From Aeromicrobium sp. (lineage in GTDB: Bacteria > Actinomycetota > Actinomycetes > Propionibacteriales > Nocardioidaceae): a DNA stretch of 64,000 bases. The translations under genes were made by a program, and so were the position numbers. The notes under the pieces are model-generated. The model worked only from the letters and a program-made list of their open reading frames with translations. It made no database searches and was not told the origin of the DNA. The DNA lies in the NCBI RefSeq assembly GCF_023146395.1, contig NZ_JAGLCD010000012.1:124001-188000 (forward strand), written 5' to 3'. Positions 34,282-42,466 of this stretch are shown in pieces; within the stretch, counting starts at the first letter, position 1, and every line of letters begins with the position of its first letter.

Positions 34282-35481
34282 ATGGTCGAGCCGGGTGCCA
34301 CGCCCTGGAGCGCACCCGCGCCCGTCGCGGTGCGCCAGTCGAGCCTGCGGGAGCGCAATCTCGCGGCGATCGTCGCGGCGGTCTGCCGTGCGGAGGTCCC
34401 GCCCTCGCGGGCCGACCTCGCCGCCGAGCTGTCGATGACGCGGGCGACGGCCGGGCGCCTGGTCGACGAGCTCGTGGCGGCCCGCGTGGTCGACGAGGTC
34501 GACCGGTCGCAGGGGGCACGGGGCCGCCCGGCCAAGGGGCTGCTGCCCGGCACCGGGATCGTGGGGCTCGGTCTCGCGGTCGAGACCGACCGGCTGCTCG
34601 TCCGGGCGGTCGACCTGCGGGGCCGGGTCGTGGGTGAACGCGTCGTGGGCTCCAGTGCGGGGGACGCCGAGTCCGTGCTCGACGCTCTGGCCCACCAGGC
34701 CCGGGAGGTGCGTCGCGGGCTCCAGGGGCGGCGCCTCGTGGGCGTCGGCGTGGCGCTGCCGGGGATCGTCGACGACGACGGTCGTCTCCTGCGCGCCCCG
34801 AATCTGCGGTGGAACGACGTCGACGTCGCCGGGATCCTGGCCTCGGTCGGGGGTCGCCATCGCGTGCTGGTGGCGAACGAGGCGGACATGGCCGCCCTCG
34901 TGGAGGCCGAGCCGCGGCCGGGGCGACTCGGGCCGTGGACCGACTTCGTCCACGTCTCGGCCGCGGTCGGGGTCGGGGGCGCGATCGTGTCGGGTGGCCG
35001 CGTCGTGGCGGGTGAGCACGGGGCCGCGGGGGAGCTGGGGCACGTGTGCGTCGACCCCTCGGGCCCGGCCTGCGGCTGCGGGTCGACCGGATGTCTGGAG
35101 CAGTACGTGGGCCTGCGCGCCGTGGCCGAGGTGTCGGGCCTGCCCCGCGACCGGGTCGCCACCGGACTCGCGGCCGGGGCGGCGGCCGGCGACCCGCGCT
35201 GTGTCGCCGCGGTCGAGCAGGTCACGCACGCGCTCAGCGTCGCCCTCGCGAGCGTCGTCAACGTCGTGGGCATCTCCTCGGTCGTGCTGGGCGGTCACCT
35301 CGCCGCGCTCGACCCGGCCACGATCGAGGCCATCCGGGCGCGCCTGGACGCGCGGGTCATCGGGTCGCGCTGGAAGCCCGTGCAGGTCACGGTCGCCCGA
35401 GGAGACCACGCCGCCGCCGCGACGGGCGCCGCGCACCGGGCGCTCGCCGATGTCGTGGCCCGCCCGGCGACCTGGGTCTAG
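34282..35481 (+). CDS. xylR: ROK family transcriptional regulator (XylR-type)
   Basis: This 399-residue regulator has an N-terminal winged helix (SSLRERNLAAIVAAVCRAEVPPSRADLAAELSMTRATAGRLV, described by its ends at about 18-60) and a C-terminal sugar-kinase-like ROK domain. The ROK zinc site appears as CGCGSTGCLEQY (near 269-280). Sugar binding presumably releases the operator in front of xylA. ATG 34282 has TACTGT six bases upstream, giving a leaderless start; the earlier in-frame start has no support. Divergent placement from xylA supports the name, which otherwise rests on context. Confidence 0.85.
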   Translation: MVEPGATPWSAPAPVAVRQSSLRERNLAAIVAAVCRAEVPPSRADLAAELSMTRATAGRLVDELVAARVVDEVDRSQGARGRPAKGLLPGTGIVGLGLAVETDRLLVRAVDLRGRVVGERVVGSSAGDAESVLDALAHQAREVRRGLQGRRLVGVGVALPGIVDDDGRLLRAPNLRWNDVDVAGILASVGGRHRVLVANEADMAALVEAEPRPGRLGPWTDFVHVSAAVGVGGAIVSGGRVVAGEHGAAGELGHVCVDPSGPACGCGSTGCLEQYVGLRAVAEVSGLPRDRVATGLAAGAAAGDPRCVAAVEQVTHALSVALASVVNVVGISSVVLGGHLAALDPATIEAIRARLDARVIGSRWKPVQVTVARGDHAAAATGAAHRALADVVARPATWV

Positions 35482-35561
35482 CGGGCCCGGCGGGCCTCGG
35501 CGGGGAACTTCGCGGAGGAAATGTGTCCGAAACACTGGACGTGACCCCGATCACCTGCATA

Positions 35562-35578
35562 TGTTGTGCGACACAACA
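35562..35578. promoter_or_regulatory. Perfect 17-bp palindrome upstream of the sugar-binding protein gene
   Basis: TGTTGTGCGACACAACA is a 7-3-7 perfect inverted repeat 67 bases before the ATG at 35646, a likely repressor site. It does not resemble the xylA operator, so a different regulator, possibly the second ROK protein encoded at 38922, may bind it. The rest of 35482-35645 holds a GC hairpin near the previous stop and a Shine-Dalgarno AGGAGG at 35633-35638. Confidence 0.65.
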
Positions 35579-35645
35579 ATTCACGTCGAGCTCCGTTCCG
35601 CGGGCCCGACATCCCACTCGCACCACAGAGCTAGGAGGCGTCCGC

Positions 35646-36719
35646 ATGAAGCGAACGCGCAACATCATGGTGGCCGTCGCGATGGCAGCGACGCTGTCGC
35701 TCGCGGCCTGCGGCAGTGACGACGGCGGCGAGAGCGGTGACGCGTCGAACGGCAAGATCGGCGTCATCCTGCCCGACACCAAGTCCTCGGTCCGCTGGGA
35801 GAGCGCCGACCGGCCCGCGCTGGAGGCGGCGTTCAAGGACGCCGACGTCGACTACACGATCCAGAATGCCGAGGGCGACGCCGAGAAGATGGCCACGATC
35901 GCCGACGGCATGATCGCCGACGGCGTCACGGTCCTCGCGATCGTCAACCTCGACTCCGACTCCGGTGCGGCGATCCAGGAGAAGGCGGCCTCGCAGGGCG
36001 TCAAGACGATCGACTACGACCGTCTGACCCTCGGGGGCTCGGCCGACTACTACGTCTCGTTCGACAACACCAAGGTCGGCGAGCTGCAGGGTCAGGGACT
36101 GGCGGACTGCCTCGGTGACGAGTCGGCCAACATCGTCTACCTCAACGGCAGCCCCACCGACAACAACGCGACGCTGTTCTCGGCCGGCGCGCACAGCGTG
36201 CTCGACCCGATCACGTCCTACACCAAGGTCGGCGAGCAGGCCGTGCCGGACTGGGACAACGAGCAGGCCGTGACGATCTTCGAGCAGCTGTACACGCAGG
36301 CCGGCGGCAACGTCCAGGGCGTCTACGCGGCCAACGACGGTCTCGCGGGCTCGGTCATCTCGATCCTGGAGAAGAACGGCCAGGCGGGCCAGGTGCCCGT
36401 CACGGGTCAGGACGCCACCGTCGAGGGTCTGCAGAACATCCTCGCGGGCACCCAGTGCATGACGGTCTACAAGTCCGCCAAGCTCGAGGCGGGCGCGCTG
36501 GCCGACGCGGCGATCGCGCTCGTCAAGGGCGAGGACGCCGACACCAACGGCACGACCGAGGACTCCGAGGGCGACCGTGACGTGCCCTCGATCCTGCTGA
36601 CGCCGGAGTCCATCACCAAGGACAACGTGAAGTCGGTCATCGACGACGGCGGCGCCAAGGCCGAGGACGTCTGCGCGGGCGACTTCGCCGCCCTCTGCGA
36701 GGCGGCCGGCATCTCCTGA
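35646..36719 (+). CDS. xylF: Xylose-type ABC transporter substrate-binding lipoprotein
   Basis: This 357-residue protein has a signal peptide with lipobox LAAC (Cys near 22), then a periplasmic-binding-protein type 1 (ribose/xylose class) domain: KIGVILPDTKSSVRWESADR, IQNAEGDAEKMATIADGMI, YDRLTLGGSADYYVSFDN, VYAANDGLAGSVI and VPVTGQDATVEGLQNIL. These match D-xylose-binding proteins closely. As a lipoprotein it captures sugar outside the cell for the permease. A strong hairpin follows the stop before the ATPase gene, probably keeping this protein more abundant. Confidence 0.9.
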   Translation: MKRTRNIMVAVAMAATLSLAACGSDDGGESGDASNGKIGVILPDTKSSVRWESADRPALEAAFKDADVDYTIQNAEGDAEKMATIADGMIADGVTVLAIVNLDSDSGAAIQEKAASQGVKTIDYDRLTLGGSADYYVSFDNTKVGELQGQGLADCLGDESANIVYLNGSPTDNNATLFSAGAHSVLDPITSYTKVGEQAVPDWDNEQAVTIFEQLYTQAGGNVQGVYAANDGLAGSVISILEKNGQAGQVPVTGQDATVEGLQNILAGTQCMTVYKSAKLEAGALADAAIALVKGEDADTNGTTEDSEGDRDVPSILLTPESITKDNVKSVIDDGGAKAEDVCAGDFAALCEAAGIS

Positions 36720-36728
36720 TGTCACCCC

Positions 36729-36771
36729 GCTCCGTCCCCCGAGGCGCGACGCGCGCCTCGGGGGACGGAGC
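36729..36771. terminator. 20-bp perfect hairpin between the binding-protein and ATPase genes
   Basis: Bases 36729-36748 pair perfectly with 36752-36771 around the loop ACG, starting 10 bases after the stop. Its place inside an operon suggests partial termination or 3'-end protection of the binding-protein message. Confidence 0.9.
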
Positions 36772-36828
36772 ACCTCGCGCCCTTCCCGCCCCTCGCCCCC
36801 ACCCCTGACCCCCGTCTCGGAGGCCCGC

Positions 36829-37602
36829 ATGACCGGCACCCCGCTCCTGGAGCTGCGCAACGTCAACAAGATCTTCGGCGCCGTCCACGTCCTGCACGAC
36901 GTGAACTTCGCCGTCCACCCCGGCCAGGTCACGGCTCTCGTCGGCGACAACGGCGCCGGCAAGTCGACGCTGGTCAAGACCGTCGCGGGCATCTACGCCG
37001 CCGACTCCGGCGAGCAGTACTTCGAGGGCAAGCGGGTCCACATCACGAGCCCCAAGGCGGCCGCCGCGCTCGGCATCGAGGTCGTCTACCAGGACCTCGC
37101 CCTGTGCGACAACCTCGACATCGTCGAGAACATGTTCCTGGGCCGCGAGCTCACGAAGGGTCCCGCGCTCGACGAGTCGACGATGGAGCAGCGAGCCCGC
37201 GAGACGCTCGCCTCGCTGTCGGTCCGCACGGTCAAGTCGGTGCGCCAGGGCGTGGCCAGCCTCTCCGGCGGGCAGCGACAGACCGTGGCGATCGCCAAGG
37301 CGGTGCTCTGGAACTCCAAGGTCGTGCTGCTCGACGAGCCCACGGCGGCTCTCGGAGTGGCGCAGACCCGCCAGGTGCTCGACCTCGTGCGCCGGCTGGC
37401 CGACCAGGGCCTGGGTGTCGTGCTGATCTCGCACAACATGAACGACGTGTTCGAGGTCGCCGACCGCATCACGGCGCTTTACCTGGGTCGCGTCGCGGCC
37501 GACGTCGCCACGAAGGACGTGACGCACGGGCAGGTCGTGGAGCTCATCACGGCCGGTCGCAGCGGCGACCTCGGTCTCGCCCCGTCCGCCACGCACGCCT
37601 GA
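36829..37602 (+). CDS. xylG: Sugar ABC transporter ATP-binding protein (single-domain)
   Basis: This 257-residue ATPase energises the sugar importer. Walker A is GDNGAGKST (near 42-50), the signature is SLSGGQRQTVAIAKA (near 143-157), Walker B is VVLLDEPTAALG (near 164-175), and ISHNMNDVF carries the switch His. Family members for xylose and ribose (XylG, RbsA) usually have two fused ATPase domains of about 500 residues; this one has a single domain and would work as a homodimer. The name is by context and similarity. Confidence 0.88.
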   Translation: MTGTPLLELRNVNKIFGAVHVLHDVNFAVHPGQVTALVGDNGAGKSTLVKTVAGIYAADSGEQYFEGKRVHITSPKAAAALGIEVVYQDLALCDNLDIVENMFLGRELTKGPALDESTMEQRARETLASLSVRTVKSVRQGVASLSGGQRQTVAIAKAVLWNSKVVLLDEPTAALGVAQTRQVLDLVRRLADQGLGVVLISHNMNDVFEVADRITALYLGRVAADVATKDVTHGQVVELITAGRSGDLGLAPSATHA

Positions 37603-37636
37603 TCCGCCCACCCTCGACCTCGAGAGCAGGAACCAG

Positions 37637-38911
37637 ATGTCCACCGACACGACCCCGACCTCCGGGCTCGCCGGGTCCGACTTCGCGTCGGACGCCCACA
37701 GCGCCACCGGGTTGCGCGAGGCCGGCCGCGACTACCTGACCCGCCTCCGCGGCGGCGACATGGGCGCGCTCCCGGCGACGCTCGGCCTCCTGACCCTCGT
37801 GATCGGCTTCAGCCTCGCGAGCGACACGTTCCTCACCGAGCTCAACATCGCCAACCTCATCACCCAGGCGGGCGCGATTTGCGTGCTCGCGATGGGCCTG
37901 GTCTTCGTGCTGCTCCTGGGCGACATCGACCTGTCGGCCGGGTTCACCGGTGCGACGGGGGCGGCGGTCATGGCGCTGATGATCCGCGACCAGGGTCAGG
38001 GCTGGCCCGTGGCCGTTCTCGCGGGCATCGCCGCCGGTGCCGTGATCGGCCTGGTCATCGGCCTGCTGGTCGCCAAGCTCGGGATTCCCTCCTTCGTCGT
38101 CACGCTCGCGTTCTTCCTGGGCCTGCAGGGCGCCCTGCTCCGCATGATCGGCGAGGGCGGATCGGTCCGCGTCGACGACGACGTCATCCGCGGCATCTCG
38201 ATCGACAACGTGTCGGTCGTCGGCGGCTGGGCCCTGGCGGGCGGCGTCGTGGCCGTCTACGCCGCGCTGTCGCTGCTGCGGCACCGCCACCAGGTGCGTC
38301 AGAGCCTGCAGCACCTGCCGCTCAGCGTCGTGGTCGTCAAGATCGTCGGTCTCGCCGTGGTGGTGCTTGGCCTGACCGCCGTGCTCAACGCCAACCGCAG
38401 CCGCAACCCGAACTTCCCGATCGAGGGCATCCCGTGGGTGCTGCCCCTGGTCGGCTTCCTGCTGATCTTCTGGACGTACGTGCTGACCCGGACGACGTTC
38501 GGCCGGCACCTGTACGCCGTCGGCGGCAACCGTGAGGCAGCCCGCCGGGCCGGAATCGCGGTCGATCGCATCCGGGTCCAGGCATTCATGATCGGTTCGT
38601 CGATGGCGGCGATCAGCGGCATCATCGCCGCCTCCAACGCCGGCAAGGTCTCGGCGTCCTCGGGCGGCAGCAACACGCTGCTGTACGCCGTGGGTGCCGC
38701 CGTGATCGGTGGCACCAGCCTGTTCGGGGGGCGTGGCAAGGCCCGTGACGCCGTGATCGGTGGCCTCGTGATCGCGACGATCACCAACGGCCTGGGACTG
38801 CTCGACCAGCCGAGCTACATCAACTTCGTGGTCACCGGGTCGGTCCTGCTGCTCGCGGCCGCGGTCGACGCGGTGTCCCGGCGTCGGCGCTCGGCCGCCG
38901 GCGTGGGCTAA
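37637..38911 (+). CDS. xylH: Sugar ABC transporter permease (XylH-type)
   Basis: This 424-residue inner-membrane permease of the ribose/xylose class has about ten helices after a 55-residue polar N-terminus. Conserved family stretches include LVFVLLLGDIDLSAGFTGAT, FVVTLAFFLGLQGALL, GRHLYAVGGNREAARRAGI (the ATPase-contact loop) and ALYAVGAAVIGGTSLFGGRG-like text near residues 350-370. Its Shine-Dalgarno GAGAGCAGGA precedes the ATG. It forms the importer with the upstream binding protein and ATPase. Confidence 0.9.
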   Translation: MSTDTTPTSGLAGSDFASDAHSATGLREAGRDYLTRLRGGDMGALPATLGLLTLVIGFSLASDTFLTELNIANLITQAGAICVLAMGLVFVLLLGDIDLSAGFTGATGAAVMALMIRDQGQGWPVAVLAGIAAGAVIGLVIGLLVAKLGIPSFVVTLAFFLGLQGALLRMIGEGGSVRVDDDVIRGISIDNVSVVGGWALAGGVVAVYAALSLLRHRHQVRQSLQHLPLSVVVVKIVGLAVVVLGLTAVLNANRSRNPNFPIEGIPWVLPLVGFLLIFWTYVLTRTTFGRHLYAVGGNREAARRAGIAVDRIRVQAFMIGSSMAAISGIIAASNAGKVSASSGGSNTLLYAVGAAVIGGTSLFGGRGKARDAVIGGLVIATITNGLGLLDQPSYINFVVTGSVLLLAAAVDAVSRRRRSAAGVG

Positions 38912-38921
38912 CGTGCCCGGC

Positions 38922-40106
38922 GTGACGCGCACGGGCACTGGGACCAACCAGGAGGCCGTGCGGCGTCACAATCTCGGCACGGTCCTGCGCTCGGTGCACC
39001 GCACCGGCCGCACGACCCGGGCGTCGCTCACGACCCAGATGGCCCTCAACCGCAGCACGATCGGCGGTCTGGCAGCCACGCTCGAGGAGCTGGGGCTGGT
39101 GCGCAGCTCCGGGCCCGTGACGTCCCGCAGCGGCGCAGGCCGGCCGTCGGCCGGGCTCGAGGTCGTCTCGCGCCGCGCGTACGTCCTCGCGATCGACGTG
39201 GGGGTCGACCGGGTCGTCGTCGGGCGGGTCGGGCTCGGCTGCGACGTCGAGGTGCGCACCCGGGTGAACCTGCCCCCGGAGCCTGCTCCGGCACACGTCG
39301 CCGAGACGATCGTCGACCTCGTGGCCACGGTGCGCGCGGACGCGCCGCCGGAGTCCTCGCTGGTGGGCATCGGCATCAGCGTCCCGGGCGTGGTCCGTCA
39401 GTCCGACGGGGTCGTGCTGTTCGCCCCGAACCTGGGCTGGCACGAGGTGCCGTTCGAGCAGCTGGTGCGCGAACGGCTCGACCTCGACGTGGCCCACGTG
39501 CTGGCCAACGACGCCGATCTCGGCGCGCTCGCCGAGCACGTGCGCGGTGCCGGCGTCGACGTCGGCCACCTGGTGTACGTCTCCGGCGACGTCGGTGTCG
39601 GTGCCGGGGTCATCACCGCCGGTCGACCCCTGGGTGGTGCGGGCGGGTTTGCGGGCGAGATGGGCCACATGTCCTACGACCCGAACGGGCGGCACTGCCA
39701 CTGCGGCAATCGCGGCTGCTGGGAGACCGAGATCGGTGCCGTGGCCATCGCGCGGGCGATCGGCGCACCGGCCGATGTCGTGCCGACGCTCGACGTCGTG
39801 CTGGACGCGTTCGACGGCCCGTCGGAGTCGCTGCACGAGATCGCCCGGCACGTCGGTCACGGGCTCGCGAACGTCGTCAACCTCCTGAATCCCGAGGTCG
39901 TCGTGCTCGGGGGCTACCTGGCCTCGCTGCACCGGCTGGTCGAGCCCCAGATCCTCACGGCGATGCGCCGCGGTGTCATGGCGGCGCCCGGAGCCCAGGT
40001 GCGTCTCACGCGCCCGGCGCTCGGCCGGGACTCGGTGCTGCTGGGCGCGGCCGAGGCGGCGTTCGAGGCGCTGCTCGCCGACCCGGCGGGAGTGCTCGCC
40101 GGGTGA
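38922..40106 (+). CDS. Second ROK family transcriptional regulator
   Basis: This regulator of about 394 residues has an N-terminal HTH (HNLGTVLRSVHRTGRTTRAS, TTQMALNRSTIGGL) and a ROK domain with the zinc motif CHCGNRGCWETEIG (near 258-271) and sugar-kinase-like ILAIDVGVDR. I prefer GTG 38922, because TAACGT lies seven bases upstream; GTG 38913 is possible. It follows the permease by 10 bases and probably regulates the importer. It differs clearly from the ROK protein beside xylA, so the locus seems to have two sugar sensors. Confidence 0.85.
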   Translation: MTRTGTGTNQEAVRRHNLGTVLRSVHRTGRTTRASLTTQMALNRSTIGGLAATLEELGLVRSSGPVTSRSGAGRPSAGLEVVSRRAYVLAIDVGVDRVVVGRVGLGCDVEVRTRVNLPPEPAPAHVAETIVDLVATVRADAPPESSLVGIGISVPGVVRQSDGVVLFAPNLGWHEVPFEQLVRERLDLDVAHVLANDADLGALAEHVRGAGVDVGHLVYVSGDVGVGAGVITAGRPLGGAGGFAGEMGHMSYDPNGRHCHCGNRGCWETEIGAVAIARAIGAPADVVPTLDVVLDAFDGPSESLHEIARHVGHGLANVVNLLNPEVVVLGGYLASLHRLVEPQILTAMRRGVMAAPGAQVRLTRPALGRDSVLLGAAEAAFEALLADPAGVLAG

Positions 40107-40133
40107 CGGCAGCCCGTGCGCGATGATGCGGTC

Positions 40134-40835
40134 ATGAAGGACGCACACCGGCAGCGACTGCGTGAGGCGGGCGTCCGGGCGGAGGCCATCGACGCGCAGT
40201 CCTGGAGGCTGCTCGGCGAGGGCCTGCCGACGTGGTGGCACGACTGCGACAACGCGCTGTACCTGGCCGCGGGCGCGTACCTGCCGCCCCGCGTGCTGGA
40301 GCAGCTCACGCTGTTCCCGATGCGCGACGTCGTGATCGCGATCGGGTCGCCCATGGAGCACCTGACCTCGCTGCTGGCCGGCGGTGACCGCGCGACGATC
40401 TTCCTCGGGGAGCGGGTCGTCCTGACGGCCGGGGAGATCTACTGCGGCGCCGACTCGCAGGTCGTGCTCCACGGTCCCGTCGTGGCGACGCGGCAGCCCG
40501 TCATCGACGCCCGCAACGGGGGATCGGTCCTCGTCGAGGGCGACCAGCTGTGGGCGGCCGACGTGTACCTCGCGACCGACGACATGCACCGGCTGACTGA
40601 CGTCGCCACGGGCGACCGGATCAACCCGTTCGGGGCGCGGATCCGGATCGGCCGTCACGTCTGGCTGTGTCGGGAGGCCGTCGTGACGGGGCACGTGGAG
40701 ATCGGCGAGGACGCGTGCGTCGCGATGCGCAGCCTGGTGCGGGGGCAGAAGGTGCCGGCCGGCACCGTCGTGGCGGGCGTGCCTGCGCGCGTGGTCCGCG
40801 AGGGCACGACCTGGAGCTTCGACGACACGCCGTAA
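40134..40835 (+). CDS. Left-handed beta-helix (hexapeptide-repeat) acyltransferase-like protein
   Basis: This 233-residue protein has an N-terminal helical part (1-60; REAGVRAEAIDAQSWRLLGEGLPTWW) and hexapeptide-type repeats towards the C-terminus (IRIGRHVWLCREAVVTGHVEIGED is the clearest stretch, about 175-200), ending KVPAGTVVAGVPARVV, the usual ending of LbH acetyltransferases. An acyl acceptor cannot be named, and the central part is less regular than in classic acetyltransferases. GATGAT precedes the ATG by six bases. It seems separate from the sugar cluster. Confidence 0.75.
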   Translation: MKDAHRQRLREAGVRAEAIDAQSWRLLGEGLPTWWHDCDNALYLAAGAYLPPRVLEQLTLFPMRDVVIAIGSPMEHLTSLLAGGDRATIFLGERVVLTAGEIYCGADSQVVLHGPVVATRQPVIDARNGGSVLVEGDQLWAADVYLATDDMHRLTDVATGDRINPFGARIRIGRHVWLCREAVVTGHVEIGEDACVAMRSLVRGQKVPAGTVVAGVPARVVREGTTWSFDDTP

Positions 40836-40922
40836 CCGGGCCGTCAACGGCTGGACCCGGCGAGCGGCAGGTGAGCAAGAACGGTCGGGCGGTCACGGGC
40901 CCGCCTCGGTGAGACTGGATCC

Positions 40923-41855
40923 GTGACGACCCCGCCGCCGACCCCGCCACGCGACCGCCTGCGTGAGCTGCTGGACGCCGTCCTGGACGAGGAGAGCTCG
41001 AGCCTCGACGCGATGGCCGGAGCGGCCTACTCCTCGCCCTTCCACTTCTCCCGCTCGGTGGCAGCAGGCGCCGGCGAGCCGCCGGTGTCGCTGCGTCGTC
41101 GAGTCCTGCTGGAGCGCGCCGCGTGGCGCCTCGGCCGGGGCGCGAGCGTCACCGAGGTCGCGTTCGAGGCGGGCTACGACAGCATCGACGGATTCGCGCG
41201 CGCCTACTCCCGAGCGTTCGGGCACCCACCTGGCGCGACGGCCGCAGGTGCGCCGCACCGGCTCCCGGCGCCGAACGGCGTGCACTTCCACCCGCCGATG
41301 CACCTGTGGATCAGCGAGGGCGGTTCGGCCACGGCCGGGCACGAGGTCCTCGAGCTGCAGGTGCACCACGACGTGGCCGACACGCGAGCCCTGCTGGAGC
41401 GAGCCGCGCTGCTGCCGACCGAGGTGGTCGCGAACCACTCCCACCCCGGGCAGGTTGTCCTCGACTGGGACGGGCCTGAGGAGTCGGTCGACGCGGTGCT
41501 GCGAGCGATCGTCTGGGCCAAGGAGGTCTGGCTCGCCGCGATCGAGGGAGACGACCAGCCGGCCCAGGTCCGTCGAGAGGTGCCGGAGCTGCTGGACCAC
41601 CACGACGAGGTTGCGGCACGCTGGCTGGCGATGGTCCGCAGCGCGGAGTCGGCCGGGACGTGGGGAGACCGGGTCGTCGACGCGCTGTGCGACCCGCCGG
41701 AGAGCTTCGTCCTCGGCGGCATCGTGACGCACGTCCTCACGTTCTCGGCCCACCGCCGCCTGCTCGTCCGCGCGATGCTGCGCGACGCCGGGGTTCCCGC
41801 CGACGCGGGTGACCCCCTCGAGTGGATCGCCCGAAGGAGCACACCCAGCCCATGA
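40923..41855 (+). CDS. AraC-type HTH regulator fused to a DinB-like domain
   Basis: This 310-residue protein starts with an AraC-family double HTH (about 5-100; LDAMAGAAYSSPFHFSRSV and SVTEVAFEAGYDSIDGFARA), then a DinB-like helical bundle (about 150-300) with His residues in ANHSHPGQ and THVLTFSAHRR that could bind a metal. The ligand is unknown. The GTG start at 40923 has GAGACT six bases upstream. The next gene overlaps its stop (ATGA), so the pair is coupled and probably functions together. Confidence 0.82.
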   Translation: MTTPPPTPPRDRLRELLDAVLDEESSSLDAMAGAAYSSPFHFSRSVAAGAGEPPVSLRRRVLLERAAWRLGRGASVTEVAFEAGYDSIDGFARAYSRAFGHPPGATAAGAPHRLPAPNGVHFHPPMHLWISEGGSATAGHEVLELQVHHDVADTRALLERAALLPTEVVANHSHPGQVVLDWDGPEESVDAVLRAIVWAKEVWLAAIEGDDQPAQVRREVPELLDHHDEVAARWLAMVRSAESAGTWGDRVVDALCDPPESFVLGGIVTHVLTFSAHRRLLVRAMLRDAGVPADAGDPLEWIARRSTPSP

Positions 41856-42403
41856 CCAGCACCAGCACCAGGACCGTCTACGTCACCGCCACGTCCCTCG
41901 ACGGGTTCATCGCGACCGAGGAGCACTCGCTGGACTGGCTGCTGTCGCGCCGGCTCGACGACGACAGCCCGTGGTCGCACGACCGCTTCATGGCCGGCGT
42001 GGGCTCCCTCGTGATGGGCCGGTCGACGTTCGACTGGATCGAGCGGCACCGCGCGCAGTCGGGTGACCCGTGGTTCTACGAGCAGCCGACGTTCGTCCTG
42101 ACCCATCGCGAGCTGGTCGCACCGGAGGGCGCCGACGTGCGTGCGACCTGCGCCGACGTGACCGAGGTGCACCGCGAGCTCGTGGAGGCTGCCGACGGCG
42201 CGGACGTCTGGGTCGTCGGGGGAGGGGGCGTGGCAGCCGACCTCGCCGCGGCCGGGCTGCTCGACGAGGTCGTCGTCTCGATCGCGCCGGTCACGCTCGG
42301 CTCGGGGGCGCCGCTGCTCGACGGGCCCGTCGAGCTCGAGCTGCTCGACTCGGGGGTCAACGGGGAGATGCTGTGTGCGCGGTTCGCCGTGCGGCGCACC
42401 TGA
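41852..42403 (+). CDS. Dihydrofolate reductase family (RibD C-terminal-like) protein
   Basis: This 183-residue protein has the DHFR/RibD reductase fold: VYVTATSLDGFIATEEHSLDWL at the N-terminus, LVMGRSTFDWI (the GRxTW-like substrate loop) and VWVVGGGGVAADLAAAGLLDEVVVSIAP (NADPH-binding glycine loop). The family includes many uncharacterised NADPH reductases; true DHFR activity is unlikely to be assignable. It is translated through the ATGA overlap with the AraC/DinB regulator. Confidence 0.85.
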   Translation: MTSTSTRTVYVTATSLDGFIATEEHSLDWLLSRRLDDDSPWSHDRFMAGVGSLVMGRSTFDWIERHRAQSGDPWFYEQPTFVLTHRELVAPEGADVRATCADVTEVHRELVEAADGADVWVVGGGGVAADLAAAGLLDEVVVSIAPVTLGSGAPLLDGPVELELLDSGVNGEMLCARFAVRRT

Positions 42404-42466
42404 GCTCGCTCGACGCAGCGAGGCTCGCCCCGTGACCCGCGTCACATGCCGGAGTACGCTTCGCGC

